A DNA stretch of 64,000 bases from Paenibacillus sp. GM2 (GCF_900069005.2 NZ_LN831279.1:2744269-2808268); one strand, 5' to 3'; positions 17,834-27,444 are shown, counted from the first letter of the stretch. A program made the numbers and translations. The notes: generated by a model from the sequence alone, not told the origin.

Positions 17834-18940
17834 TTGAAGCTGAAGAATCGCTTGCACAGAGCCATTGCTGCGCTATGTATCTCAATCACTCTTGCAACCA
17901 TTCCTCTGCTGCAGGGCGCTGCTTATGCCGCTCCCATCTCGGAGGAAGACCAGAAGATTATGGAACAAAGCCTGTCCATCGTGGAGATCGATCGGGATAT
18001 CAGTAAAATTACGCTGCAGCAGCAAGACGCCGAACGAGAAGCTGCCGAGTTGACGAAGCAGATCGCCGATAAAAGCAGCCAAATCGAAAGCAGCCGCGAA
18101 CGTGCCGGTAAAGTAATCGCCGCCTACTATATGGGAGAGCGAGAAACTCTGCTCACCGCGCTGTTATCCGTTAACAGCTTAAGCGATTTTTTTACAATAT
18201 GGGATTACTACCAGCTCATTTCAGAACGGAACCAGGATATCCTTCATACATATCAGCAAGAATACATCGCTCTTAGAAAAGCAAGGGAAAGTCTGGATCA
18301 AACTAGCCGGGAATTGGAGAGTATAAAGCAGCGGTTGCTGCGACAACGGCAACGATTGGTCGCACTTCAGCAAAGTGTGGAAAGTTCCATAAGCTCCAGC
18401 GCTGATCCCGAAAAGCTGCGACAAATGATTCAGGAATTAACAAGCTATTGGCAGAATGTCGGACTGCATGAAGTAAGGCGTTATTTCAAGGCCCTGTCAC
18501 AGGCGATGGCTAATTTTTCAGACTATTTGAAAGATTACGGAGACAGCCTCACTTCAATTAAAGGAGGTTATATACTTGCTATTCGAGAGAAAGAAATCAA
18601 TCAATTTCTTAGAAATAAAAATAAGCTGCTAGGCGATATGACGTTCCGGTTCACGGAGCAGCGCATGATCGTACAAGGCAGCAAAGAGGGACTTGAATTA
18701 TCGGTGGAAGGACATTATACGATAGAAAATCATCCGCAAAACGCCCTGGTTTTTCATATTGATAAGCTTGTATTTAATGGGTTTGAGCTGCCGGACACTA
18801 CAAGAAGCGAGTTGGAAGATGAATTCGATCTTGGCTTTTATCCGCAGCAGCTCGTTCCCTTTATTGAAGCGACAGATGTCTCGATCAGCGAAAACGAACT
18901 TATGATTACACTCAAACTATCGTTAAAATCACGCAATTAA
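17834..18940 (+). CDS. Exported coiled-coil protein of unknown function
   Basis: 368 residues from a TTG start preceded by GGAGGGGG. A signal peptide is visible (about 1-32, ending AAYAAP). It is followed by a long coiled coil (about 40-210) that resembles the N-terminal coiled-coil regions of secreted peptidoglycan-hydrolase proteins such as PcsB/CwlO (pattern GKVIAAYYMGERETLLTALLSVNSLSDFF). No NlpC/P60, CHAP or LytM catalytic motif is present. The C-terminal 150 residues look like a globular domain I do not recognise. A role in regulating cell-wall hydrolysis is only a guess. Confidence 0.65.
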   Translation: MKLKNRLHRAIAALCISITLATIPLLQGAAYAAPISEEDQKIMEQSLSIVEIDRDISKITLQQQDAEREAAELTKQIADKSSQIESSRERAGKVIAAYYMGERETLLTALLSVNSLSDFFTIWDYYQLISERNQDILHTYQQEYIALRKARESLDQTSRELESIKQRLLRQRQRLVALQQSVESSISSSADPEKLRQMIQELTSYWQNVGLHEVRRYFKALSQAMANFSDYLKDYGDSLTSIKGGYILAIREKEINQFLRNKNKLLGDMTFRFTEQRMIVQGSKEGLELSVEGHYTIENHPQNALVFHIDKLVFNGFELPDTTRSELEDEFDLGFYPQQLVPFIEATDVSISENELMITLKLSLKSRN

Positions 18941-18952
18941 TGCGGTTCGGTC

Positions 18953-20218
18953 CTAGGGATTCAGCGCATCCAATTGCTTCACATACTGTTTGGCAGAGAT
19001 TTCACTATGGAGGAAAGACCATGAGTCCTTCTGCAGTTGCTGCATCAGCTCGGGAAGCTTGGCCGTTGCCGGCTGGGTGATTCCCTGTCCCTTCACGAAG
19101 GAAGCCGTTATCCAATCCGGTAATCCAGATCTCACCGCCTGATAGTATAAGGTTTTGAGCGCAGGCAAATGACCTGTTTTCTCATGCCATTGACGCTGCT
19201 GGATTTGCGAGGTCATTGCGGAAATCCATAGCCCTGCTGCATCCCGATTCGCAGACCGGGCTGTTACCACGAAACTTCTGCCAGCGATCCACATTTTATT
19301 GCCTGATTCCGTAGGCTCTGGAAAAAAGAGCTTTTTCCCTCGATAAGGATACTTCCTCGCTTCCGTAGAAGGAATAAGCATAATCAATGCACCTTGGCGA
19401 TTACTGCCAATCCATTGATCATTGCTCTCATCATCACTGATATTTATCATATAAGGCTGGAGCTGCTCCAAGAGTGGAACCGCTTCGGTCAAGCCCTTCT
19501 TATTAAAAAACGTCTCGGCCGATTCCTGCTTGCCTTGACCTTTGGCGCCCAGTTGCCATAACAATGACATGACCGCATAAGGATCATTATAATCCAGCCC
19601 CAGCAAATAAGCCGGAGAATTAAATTCATTCCAGGCTTCAATCAGCGCTTGCCATTCCTCCGCTGTCGAAGGGAAGGGATGGCCGATTTCTTTTAACCGT
19701 TCAGCATCATATACCCAGACATAAGGATCGGCATCAAGCGGCACGCCCCAGACGTAGCCGTTCCACTCATCCTGCGCCAAGGAAGCGCTTAACACTTCGC
19801 CAGTCAAAGAGCCGGAATAATAGCTTTCCGTCGGGAGCAGAAACCCGCCTGCCGCATATCGGCGAACCCAGACATTGTCCAACAAGACGACGTCGGGAGA
19901 TACACCAAGCTCGAACTGCTGCTGCAAGGAACCATAATTCTCTTCTACTGGTACATTGACCAGTTCAACTTCAGTGGAATGCTCCTTCTTAAATGCATCG
20001 TTCATCGCCTTTAGTTCATTGAATTCTGACTCCGGCAGACGTACTGCCACTTTAATCCGACCGTTGTCTTTAACCTTCTCCTGACTTGGAGGTATTACCG
20101 GCTCTGTTGTTCTGTCTTGATCCTTGGGACCTACCATCGTAGACTTCTCGGTCGGTGACAAGTTAATCAAGGCGAGCAGCAGGAGTGCAAAAAGTACCCA
20201 ATGGTTTCTTCGCTTCAT
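18953..20218 (-). CDS. Orphan extracellular solute-binding protein, family 1 (MalE-like)
   Basis: 421 residues from the ATG at 20216-20218, which follows GGAGGGG. The N-terminus is hydrophobic (about 5-20) but contains no lipobox cysteine, so it is either secreted or kept as a membrane anchor. The body has the family-1 pattern: RIKVAVRLPE, LKAMNDAFKKEHSTEVELVNVP, the hinge motif GVSPDVVLLDNVWV, and GVPLDADPYVWVYD. No permease or ATPase genes are nearby. It runs convergent to the coiled-coil gene with a 12-base gap. Substrate unknown. Confidence 0.75.
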   Translation of the reverse strand: MKRRNHWVLFALLLLALINLSPTEKSTMVGPKDQDRTTEPVIPPSQEKVKDNGRIKVAVRLPESEFNELKAMNDAFKKEHSTEVELVNVPVEENYGSLQQQFELGVSPDVVLLDNVWVRRYAAGGFLLPTESYYSGSLTGEVLSASLAQDEWNGYVWGVPLDADPYVWVYDAERLKEIGHPFPSTAEEWQALIEAWNEFNSPAYLLGLDYNDPYAVMSLLWQLGAKGQGKQESAETFFNKKGLTEAVPLLEQLQPYMINISDDESNDQWIGSNRQGALIMLIPSTEARKYPYRGKKLFFPEPTESGNKMWIAGRSFVVTARSANRDAAGLWISAMTSQIQQRQWHEKTGHLPALKTLYYQAVRSGLPDWITASFVKGQGITQPATAKLPELMQQLQKDSWSFLHSEISAKQYVKQLDALNP

Positions 20219-20333
20219 ACCCGTTCTTCCCCTCCAACGTTTCAACCATCAAAACATAGGAATCCAATTTAATCAATCAACTAATCTCTATTGTATCAAA
20301 CTCTCTAGTACCTTGTCCCTAAATTCTCATAAT

Positions 20334-20358
20334 AAAAAACACCGGAGTTATCCGGTGT
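20334..20358 (-). terminator. Rho-independent terminator after the PIN-PhoH gene
   Basis: ACACCGGA and TCCGGTGT form a perfect 8-bp stem, with TTTTTTATT following on the minus strand. Confidence 0.9.
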
Positions 20359-20403
20359 AAATTAATGGTTATTTAATCTGTTTTCTTTAAGATTAACCGG
20401 CTC

Positions 20404-21735
20404 CTACAATAGATCCGCCGCCAACTGGGCCAGCTTGGAACGCTCCCCTTTCTCCAGCATGATATGCCCGCTTAGAGCTTGCTCTCTAAAATGTTCAACC
20501 AGATAGGTGAGACCGTTGCTGGCCGAATCCAGATAAGGATGATCGATCTGTTCCGGATCGCCGACGAGGATAATCTTGCTGCCTTCGCCAACTCTTGAGA
20601 CGATCGTCTTCACTTCATGCTGCGACAGATTCTGTGCTTCGTCAATAATAATAAACTGCCCGGGAATAGAGCGTCCGCGGATATACGTAAGCGCCTCAAC
20701 CTGGATACTTCCGAGTCCCATCAGAATCTTATCGATATCTCCGGATTTCTTTGTATTGAACAGATATTCCAAGTTATCATAAATCGGCTGCATCCAGGGC
20801 CGGAGCTTCTCTTCCTTCTCCCCAGGCAAATAGCCGATATCTTTTCCCATCGGAACAACGGGACGAGCGATCAGCAGCTTCTTGTACTTGTGCTCATCTT
20901 CCACCTTCAATAACCCAGCTGCCAGCGCTAGCAATGTCTTTCCCGTTCCCGCCTTGCCTGTAATGGTGACCAGTGGAATATCATCATTCAGCAGCAATTC
21001 GAGAGCCATTCTCTGCTGTGCGTTACGTGCGCTGATTCCCCATACAGGATCATTGCTGAGATACAAAGGCTCAAGTCGGCTGGCATCCTCATTCACTTTG
21101 AGAAGCGCTGACTTTCCCCTTCCCATCTCATCCTTCATGATAATAAATTCATGCGGATATAGAGAATAGGATAATCCCAGCGATTTTACAGGCAATGAAC
21201 GGAAGGTATAAAACTCATCGATGACGGAGGGGTGGACCTGTATGGACAAATAACCCGGGTACATTTCACTTGGATCCACGGTTCGGCCGGTAAGATAGTC
21301 CTCTGCAATCAAGCCGAGAACGTCGGCCTTAATTCTCACCAGCACATCCTTACTGACGATAATGACCGGGCTTGGCTCCGGCTTCTCCGCTTCTTCCAGA
21401 TGATAGTTGAGAGCGACCGCCAAAATGCGGTTATCGTTGCTGATCTCACCAAACATCTCTTGTACTTTGGCAAAGCTGCGGTGATTCATCTCCACTTTAA
21501 TGACGCCGCCATGTTCTAACACGACCCCATCATGTAAATGTCCCTGCTCCCGCAGGCCATCGAGCAGCCTGGATACTCCGCGTGCATTTCGTCCGATCTC
21601 ATCCGCATTGCGTTTCTTCGAATCGATTTCCTCCAGCACGACCGCCGGAATCACAACTACATGCTCTTCAAAGGCAAAGATAGCGTTCGGATCATGCAGC
21701 AAAACATTCGTATCCAATACAAAGATCTTTTTCAC
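20404..21735 (-). CDS. ylaK: PIN domain plus PhoH-like ATPase (YlaK type)
   Basis: A PIN-domain putative ribonuclease fused to a PhoH-type ATPase/helicase. The real start is a GTG at 21733-21735 with GGAGGGG upstream, giving 443 residues beginning VKKIFVLDTNVLLHDP. The longer open frame from 21876 only translates repeat element B. The PIN acidic residues are D8, E35 and E36; in the PhoH part Walker A is GKAGTGKT (260-267) and Walker B FIIIDEAQ (361-368). The neighbouring ylaJ, ylaL, ylaH and typA match the B. subtilis yla cluster. Substrate unknown. Confidence 0.9.
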   Translation of the reverse strand: MKKIFVLDTNVLLHDPNAIFAFEEHVVVIPAVVLEEIDSKKRNADEIGRNARGVSRLLDGLREQGHLHDGVVLEHGGVIKVEMNHRSFAKVQEMFGEISNDNRILAVALNYHLEEAEKPEPSPVIIVSKDVLVRIKADVLGLIAEDYLTGRTVDPSEMYPGYLSIQVHPSVIDEFYTFRSLPVKSLGLSYSLYPHEFIIMKDEMGRGKSALLKVNEDASRLEPLYLSNDPVWGISARNAQQRMALELLLNDDIPLVTITGKAGTGKTLLALAAGLLKVEDEHKYKKLLIARPVVPMGKDIGYLPGEKEEKLRPWMQPIYDNLEYLFNTKKSGDIDKILMGLGSIQVEALTYIRGRSIPGQFIIIDEAQNLSQHEVKTIVSRVGEGSKIILVGDPEQIDHPYLDSASNGLTYLVEHFREQALSGHIMLEKGERSKLAQLAADLL

Positions 21736-21782
21736 GGATATCCCCTCCACCGCAGTCTTTACAGCTTCAAATTCGTATTGTG

Positions 21783-21948
21783 GTTCAAAAAGTCCACTTT
21801 GATCACGATGTATATCATAAAGCATCTCGGCATCGAATCTTGAATTCACCCGGGTCCTCCGGTGCTCACGTACCAACTACGTACGCTCCGCTCCTCATGC
21901 CCTAGCTTCATCCAACCTTCTCGGTGCTGAAAAGTGAACTTTTTGAAC
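21783..21948 (-). repeat. Dispersed intergenic element, copy B
   Basis: The cleanest short-class copy: 166 bp with perfect 11-bp terminal inverted repeats GTTCAAAAAGT (21783-21793) and ACTTTTTGAAC (21938-21948). It has the core CATCGAATCTTGAATTCA and an internal palindromic pair CACGTACC/GTACG. It lies 48 bases upstream of the ylaK GTG start and fills most of the gap to the divergent ylaJ. Confidence 0.88.
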
Positions 21949-22048
21949 TCTTATTTGATACATATTTTTTATTGTCCGGGAAATGTTATAGATACCAAGC
22001 TGGAATCCTATCTGGCAAGAGATCATTTCCGAAAGGACGGATCAAATC

Positions 22049-22738
22049 ATGCGAATTTGGCTGTGTTTATTATTAACGGCCTCACTGCTAACTAGCTGCC
22101 AAACAGCATCTAAAAAGGCATCACCCTCTCAACAGACTCCAGCGGAAAAGACCACCCGGACGCAAAATGTTAAGGGACAGGGTCCCAAGGGTCTAAGCAA
22201 TAAAACAGGTAATAACACAGGCAATACAACGGGCAAGTCAGCGCAGAAGCAAAACACAAACGCCACAGCAACTGGCAAGAATGATCAAAAAAGTCGACAA
22301 GCCCATTTGGAATCGCTAGCCAAAAAGGTTCCCGGTGTCAAAGGCGCCCACTGTGTCATCATGGGTAAGACAGCTGTCGTTGGTATCGATGTTGACGGAA
22401 ATCTCGAACGCGCCCGCGTCGGCGGAATCAAGTACACGGTTGCCGAAGCTTTGCGTAAAGATCCACAGGGTACCGGAGCCATCGTCACGGCCGATATGGA
22501 CCTCAGCCATCGCATCTCTGAAATTGGCAAGAAGGTTTCCGCAGGTCATCCCATCTCCGGCTTTGCGACAGAAATGGCCGATATTATTGGACGAATAGTT
22601 CCGCAAATGTCAAGCGATACCCATCCGCGTACCAAGAGTGTTCCATCCAAGCAAGGCCATCATCAACCCGCAAAACAAGAAAAAAGCAAGGTAAAGTCGA
22701 AAAATCACACTTCCGGTACCTCTGGCAGTAAATACTAG
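22049..22738 (+). CDS. ylaJ: YhcN/YlaJ-family sporulation lipoprotein
   Basis: 229 residues with a short signal peptide and lipobox LLTSC (C17). A low-complexity Asn/Thr/Gly/Lys linker follows (about 20-85), then the YhcN/YlaJ domain (about 86-195) with HCVIMGKTAVVGIDVDGN and a basic His/Lys-rich tail. Family members are spore or germination-associated lipoproteins in Bacillus. It is divergent from ylaK and convergent with ylaL, as expected for a yla cluster. Confidence 0.85.
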   Translation: MRIWLCLLLTASLLTSCQTASKKASPSQQTPAEKTTRTQNVKGQGPKGLSNKTGNNTGNTTGKSAQKQNTNATATGKNDQKSRQAHLESLAKKVPGVKGAHCVIMGKTAVVGIDVDGNLERARVGGIKYTVAEALRKDPQGTGAIVTADMDLSHRISEIGKKVSAGHPISGFATEMADIIGRIVPQMSSDTHPRTKSVPSKQGHHQPAKQEKSKVKSKNHTSGTSGSKY

Positions 22739-22751
22739 GTCGTCCCAGATG

Positions 22752-22789
22752 AAAAAAAGCCCGGCGAATTAAATTCGCTAGGCTTTTTT
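22752..22789. terminator. Bidirectional terminator between ylaJ and ylaL
   Basis: AAAAAAGCC..CGAATT and AATTCG..GGCTTTTTT pair with an internal mismatch loop. A-run and T-run flanks on both strands allow it to serve both convergent genes. It includes the last codons and stop of ylaL (22778). Confidence 0.85.
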
Positions 22790-23230
22790 CATTGCAGCAA
22801 ATACTTGATTGTCCAATTTCTCCATAGCACGCTGATCGTACACCTTGCTGTAGGTCGGTGTTGACGCAAGCTGAGCGCCATAGAACAAAGCGTTCCGTAC
22901 CGCGTCGATCTTCATGTCGAAACAGCACATTTTGAAAGGAACCCCCTCAAGAAGGTCCTGCGCTACATCGGCAACACCATTAATCGCATAAATGGTCTCC
23001 GTGCCAAACACAGTTACTGTAATCCTTGGATGAGTCTTCACATTGTTGACAAGCCTTGATCTGTGGTCCACCGCAAAACGGAGGGTGGAGGGATTCAATG
23101 CATAAATCCAGGAGATCGCACTTGAAGTCGGCCCTCCCGTCTCCACATCCACTGTACTGAGCAGAACGAACATTTCGGACTGGAATGCATTGAATAATGG
23201 CTCGGATAATTGTGTAACGAGTTCGGACAT
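22778..23230 (-). CDS. ylaL: Pyridoxamine 5'-phosphate oxidase-like protein (YlaL type)
   Basis: 150 residues from the ATG at 23228-23230 with AGGGGGGG upstream; a 20-residue extension is unsupported. The fold pattern fits the split-barrel flavin-binding family: FVLLSTVDVETGGPTSSAISWIYALN followed by LRFAVDHRSRLVNNVKTHPRITVTVFG. This is the family of general stress and YlaL-like proteins; cofactor and substrate are unknown. Gene order with ylaJ and ylaK supports the YlaL assignment. Confidence 0.8.
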   Translation of the reverse strand: MSELVTQLSEPLFNAFQSEMFVLLSTVDVETGGPTSSAISWIYALNPSTLRFAVDHRSRLVNNVKTHPRITVTVFGTETIYAINGVADVAQDLLEGVPFKMCCFDMKIDAVRNALFYGAQLASTPTYSKVYDQRAMEKLDNQVFAAMKKA

Positions 23231-23373
23231 TAACGCCAGCCCCCCCTGATCATACTTAAAGTACGTTTCAACAAGTCCGGTTTTCAGCACCGAGAAGGAA
23301 GCCGGGGACTAAGAAGACTAATCCCCACTATCTATTTGTATTATACCATGACACAAAACTTGCCTTCAATCGA

Positions 23374-24447
23374 TCACTTGCCCGACTGATTCTCCTGCCC
23401 CTCAGATTGCGGCTTCGTTCCGGCAAGCTCGTCCTTTAAGGCCTGCTTCGCCTTATTCAACTCACTGTCATTAATGTAGACATAAGGGCTCTTCCATTCA
23501 CCCGTCACGGGCATAAATGTTACATTCTCCTTGGAAATGCTCCAGTAAGCGGCAATGATGTTTTTAATCTGCTCTGCTTCCAGGTCCGTCGTCATATTAT
23601 CGCCTATTGATTCAATCGCTTTCCCTGCACCGATGACGCCATTTAAAGACTTGGTTTGATCAATCAGAGCATGAAGCACTTCATTTTGCCGCTGATTGCG
23701 CTCAAAATCATTCGAAGGTTTCGTCTTCGGTTTGCAGTTCGATTTCCGATAACGAACGTAATCCAGCGCCTTGTCACCGTTCAGATGCTGGGCCCCCTGC
23801 TGCAGATTGATATTGGTGCCATCCGCATTGTCCACATAGCACATATTGGCATCGACATTTACATCAACACCGCCCAAAGCATCAACGACATCACGAAAGC
23901 CCTGAAAATTAAGCACAGTTGTATAATCCAACGGAAGATCCATATACTTGCTAAGCATCGTCTTCATTTCTTCCTTGGCCGATATGCCTGACTTCTTCTC
24001 CGCAACCAGAAATTTGGGGTAGAACGAATTAAGCTTGTTCGTCCTGTAACCCTTCATTTGGAACCTAGTATCACGAGGTAATGACACAATGGTAGCCGAT
24101 TTTGTCTTCGGATTCATGGCAATCACCATTATAACATCGCTGAGATGAGTTCCGGTCTCTGGACGATAATCCGTACCCAACAACAGCATGGCAATGGATT
24201 TGACTTTGGCGGAATTCTCCGCAGCCACTTTGCCTGAAGTCCCTGTCTTGTTGATCGTATCATTAAGAGTGAGCATCAAATAACCTGCATACCCACCCGC
24301 TCCAAGCACCGCGACAATAAGAATCGTCAATATTACCTTATTAAAGGTTTTGCCACCAGATTTCTTTTTGGGCTTCTTTGATCCTTTGGCGGAAGAACGC
24401 TTGGAACGATCATCCCGAGGTGGCAGACCTTTGTTGTAAGAACTCAT
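23374..24447 (-). CDS. LytR-CpsA-Psr (LCP) family protein
   Basis: Membrane-anchored phosphotransferase family that attaches teichoic acid or other glycopolymers to peptidoglycan. The 357 residues show a basic Ser/Lys-rich cytoplasmic tail (1-37), one membrane segment (about 38-58) and the LCP domain. Key motifs are LLGTDYR (89-95), LSDVIMV (102-108), SLPRDTR (122-128) and YVRYRKSN near 230, containing the conserved Asp and Arg residues. It starts at an ATG with an AAGG sequence upstream. Which LCP paralogue it is cannot be told from one window. Confidence 0.88.
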   Translation of the reverse strand: MSSYNKGLPPRDDRSKRSSAKGSKKPKKKSGGKTFNKVILTILIVAVLGAGGYAGYLMLTLNDTINKTGTSGKVAAENSAKVKSIAMLLLGTDYRPETGTHLSDVIMVIAMNPKTKSATIVSLPRDTRFQMKGYRTNKLNSFYPKFLVAEKKSGISAKEEMKTMLSKYMDLPLDYTTVLNFQGFRDVVDALGGVDVNVDANMCYVDNADGTNINLQQGAQHLNGDKALDYVRYRKSNCKPKTKPSNDFERNQRQNEVLHALIDQTKSLNGVIGAGKAIESIGDNMTTDLEAEQIKNIIAAYWSISKENVTFMPVTGEWKSPYVYINDSELNKAKQALKDELAGTKPQSEGQENQSGK

Positions 24448-24545
24448 AGAATCAAAACCTTTTCATCTGGATTATGTTGTCACATAGAGTATACGAATGA
24501 GAAGGCAATAAAGTTTCCACGTAAATTTCACACAACTAACGTATA

Positions 24546-24854
24546 CTACTCGCTCTGCTCACCAGCCGCAGGTATCGATTTCTGTTTTTTATTGCGTCTT
24601 CCTTCAACAAAATAACGAATTCGCACCATCAGCATCAGTACGACAGCGACGAGCAGACATTGAATAATCGGCAGCTTGTCGATCTGAAAAATGAGCAGGA
24701 GGAACGAGCCGATTGCCATTAAAAGATATAAAATGATCTCCTTCAGAAGCGGCAGCTTCTGCTGGCTACGAAACACCTTGTTGTATACAAAGATGATAAG
24801 CACATAAATCAAAATATACGAAATGACCGGGTTTTGCGCGAACCAAGCCTGCAA
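24546..24854 (-). CDS. ylaH: YlaH-like membrane protein
   Basis: 102 residues with three hydrophobic stretches (about 9-25, 40-58 and 62-80) and a basic C-terminal tail (FVEGRRNKKQK). It follows typA by 44 bases, as ylaH follows ylaG in B. subtilis. Function is not established. Confidence 0.8.
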   Translation of the reverse strand: MQAWFAQNPVISYILIYVLIIFVYNKVFRSQQKLPLLKEIILYLLMAIGSFLLLIFQIDKLPIIQCLLVAVVLMLMVRIRYFVEGRRNKKQKSIPAAGEQSE

Positions 24855-24898
24855 GGCCAGCCCCTCCTTCGCTTCACATCAAAATGAATATATTCCCA

Positions 24899-26740
24899 TT
24901 ATAGATTAGCTTCGGACATTTTGCGATGTTTTTCAGCTCTTTCACGTTCGCCTTTGTTCAGAATCTTCTTGCGAAGACGAATCGATTTCGGCGTAACTTC
25001 ACAATATTCATCATCATTCAAATATTCCAGCGCTTGCTCCAGTGAGAATAAACGAGGTGTTTTCATTTTTACAGTCTCGTCCTTCGTCGCCGAGCGGACG
25101 TTCGTTAATTGCTTCTCTCTGCAAATGTTGACAACGATATCGTTATCACGGTTATGCTCCCCGACGATCATACCTTCGTAGATTTCAGCTCCCGGCTCAA
25201 CAAACAGGATGCCACGGTCCTCAATCCCCAGGATACCGTACATTGTCGATACACCATTCTCGCTGGATACAAGCACTCCTTCATGACGTCCGCCAACTTG
25301 ACCGCCAACGAATGGGCCATAGCTGTCATAGGCATGGTTCATCACGCCATAACCGCGGGTCAAAGTCATGAAATTCGTGGTATACCCAATCAGGCCGCGG
25401 GCCGGGATCAAGAATTCCAGACGAACTTGACCGTTGCCGCTATTGATCATGTTCACCATTTCAGCTTTACGGGAGCCCAGGCTTTCCATAACCGCACCCA
25501 TGCTCTCCTCAGGAACATCAATCATAAGACGTTCGATCGGCTCCATTTTGACGCCGTCGATGACCTTAACGATGACCTCTGGCTTCGATACTTGCAGTTC
25601 ATAGCCTTCTCTGCGCATATTTTCGATCAGAATGCCAAGGTGCAGTTCACCGCGTCCGGAGACGATAAAAGCATCAGGGCTATCCGTTTCGTCCACACGA
25701 AGCGATACATCAGTCTCTAATTCCTTGAACAGACGCTCACGAAGCTTGCGAGAAGTAACCCACTTGCCTTCACGTCCGGCGAATGGACTATTGTTAACCA
25801 GGAAAGTCATTTGCAGTGTAGGTTCATCAATTTTGAGCACTGGCAGTGCCTCAGGCTGGTTCGGATCTGCAATCGTCTCGCCGATATTGATGTCTTTGAT
25901 ACCGGCAATCGCAACGATATCCCCTGCTCCAGCTTCATCGATTTCCACACGGCGCAAGCCTTGGAAGCCAAACAATTTCTCGATCCGTGCTATCTTCTTG
26001 CTGCCATCGCGCATCATTACCGCTACGGATTGGCCTTGGCGAATAATCCCGCGGTTTACACGGCCGATCGCAATGCGTCCGAGATATTCATTATAGTCCA
26101 TCAGTGTTACAAGATATTGCAAAGGTTCGTCCACTTTTTCGGTTGGGGCTGGGATATGATCAATGATCGTCTCATAAAGAGCAAGCATGTTATCATCTTG
26201 GTGCTTAGGGTCCAAACTGGATGTGCCGTTAAGAGCAGATGCATATACAACGGGGAATTCCAGCTGCTCATCAGTTGCCTCAAGCTCGATGAACAGGTCC
26301 AATACCTCATCGATGACTTCGGCCGGACGGGCTGCCGGGCGGTCGATTTTATTTACTACAACAATTGGAGTCAGATTATGCTCAAGCGCTTTGCGAAGCA
26401 CAAATTTCGTTTGCGGCATACATCCTTCATAAGCGTCAACGACAAGCAGAACACCATCAACCATCTTCATGATCCGTTCTACTTCTCCGCCGAAGTCAGC
26501 ATGCCCTGGGGTGTCCACGATATTGATCAAATAATCCTTATACGTAATGGCTGTATTCTTGGCCAAAATCGTAATCCCGCGTTCCCGTTCAATATCATTG
26601 GAGTCCATCGCGCGTTCCTGTACTGACTCATGTTCTCTAAAAATACCGGACTGCTGCAGCAGTTTATCTACAAGCGTCGTCTTACCGTGGTCTACGTGAG
26701 CAATAATCGCAATGTTGCGAATGTTATTTCTTTCATGCAT
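24899..26740 (-). CDS. typA: Ribosome-associated GTPase TypA/BipA
   Basis: Translational GTPase related to EF-G and LepA, linked to ribosome assembly and stress adaptation. The start ATG at 26738-26740 has GGAG 7 bases upstream; 613 residues. G1 AHVDHGKT (14-21), switch II DTPGH (76-80) and G4 NKID (130-133) are intact. The C-terminal part has the BipA pattern GQVGGRHEGVLVSSENG and ends in the lysine-rich LRKKILNKGERERAEK. Equivalent to ylaG. Confidence 0.96.
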   Translation of the reverse strand: MHERNNIRNIAIIAHVDHGKTTLVDKLLQQSGIFREHESVQERAMDSNDIERERGITILAKNTAITYKDYLINIVDTPGHADFGGEVERIMKMVDGVLLVVDAYEGCMPQTKFVLRKALEHNLTPIVVVNKIDRPAARPAEVIDEVLDLFIELEATDEQLEFPVVYASALNGTSSLDPKHQDDNMLALYETIIDHIPAPTEKVDEPLQYLVTLMDYNEYLGRIAIGRVNRGIIRQGQSVAVMMRDGSKKIARIEKLFGFQGLRRVEIDEAGAGDIVAIAGIKDINIGETIADPNQPEALPVLKIDEPTLQMTFLVNNSPFAGREGKWVTSRKLRERLFKELETDVSLRVDETDSPDAFIVSGRGELHLGILIENMRREGYELQVSKPEVIVKVIDGVKMEPIERLMIDVPEESMGAVMESLGSRKAEMVNMINSGNGQVRLEFLIPARGLIGYTTNFMTLTRGYGVMNHAYDSYGPFVGGQVGGRHEGVLVSSENGVSTMYGILGIEDRGILFVEPGAEIYEGMIVGEHNRDNDIVVNICREKQLTNVRSATKDETVKMKTPRLFSLEQALEYLNDDEYCEVTPKSIRLRKKILNKGERERAEKHRKMSEANL

Positions 26741-26866
26741 AGTTTTTCTCCATATCCTTTCGTTTCTGTATCTGATTAAATTGTCCATTCAGATCATAAT
26801 GTGTGACTCATCATGACAGGCAGACAACCAATTCCTGGAACCAAGCTGAAAACAGAACCACAAAAC

Positions 26867-26894
26867 AAGCGTCGGGCAAATAAGACCGACGCTT
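26867..26894 (-). terminator. Terminator after the 26950-27444 gene
   Basis: AAGCGTCGG and CCGACGCTT pair perfectly (9 bp), with TGTTTTG following on the minus strand. Confidence 0.78.
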
Positions 26895-26949
26895 GACCAT
26901 CCCTTATATTATACGCAAAAGGCTCAAAAAATCAAGAACTATCCTTACT

Positions 26950-27444
26950 TTACCACCCGCGACGGTTTTTTCCGCGCATAAGGATCAGGACGATACCTGC
27001 GATGATCAGTATGATCGCCAACAGATAGACAATGGACCAGGTAAACAGCGTCCAGCCCAGCAGAACTACCGACAAGATACCAACGATCAGAGCTGCAGCC
27101 AATACCCCTTGCTGTCGCTGAGGTGAGATATACCCATATTCGAACAATCCGACAGCAATACCAAGCAGGAAAGCCGGCCAGGTATGCTTCAACGTCTGCC
27201 AGCCGCCAAAGTTGCCGATGAAGAAAATGATGCTGTATACTACCAAAATCCCGCCAGGTACAAGCAGCTCTACAGGACCTTTCCTCCAAAAATACCACAT
27301 ATGCAGCAGGATGCCCGGTATCAGGAGAAGTAGAGGCCAGAGCGCCTTGCCCAGAAAACTAAATACACCCAGCTTTCCTAGCAGGATGACGATTCCGGCG
27401 GATAGAATCAGAATACCAGTCGTCAGCTTGTTGTTATCGGACAT
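26950..27444 (-). CDS. LiaF/LiaI-like polytopic membrane protein, function unknown
   Basis: 164 residues from the ATG at 27442-27444 (GGAAGG upstream). It is almost entirely hydrophobic with about seven short membrane segments and a basic end (RGKNRRGW). Segments such as ILILSAGIVILLGKLGVFSFLGKALWPLLLLIPGIL resemble the membrane domain found in LiaF/LiaI-like and DUF5668-type proteins. No two-component genes adjoin it, so no pathway can be assigned. Confidence 0.6.
   Translation of the reverse strand: MSDNNKLTTGILILSAGIVILLGKLGVFSFLGKALWPLLLLIPGILLHMWYFWRKGPVELLVPGGILVVYSIIFFIGNFGGWQTLKHTWPAFLLGIAVGLFEYGYISPQRQQGVLAAALIVGILSVVLLGWTLFTWSIVYLLAIILIIAGIVLILMRGKNRRGW

Noticed and set aside
21736..21876. 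N-terminal extension of the PIN-PhoH protein
   Set aside because: The extra 47 codons are repeat element B; the GTG at 21735 has a strong Shine-Dalgarno sequence and the family-typical N-terminus.
25811..26626. 271-residue open frame on the plus strand
   Set aside because: It is the antisense of typA and shows no protein-like pattern.
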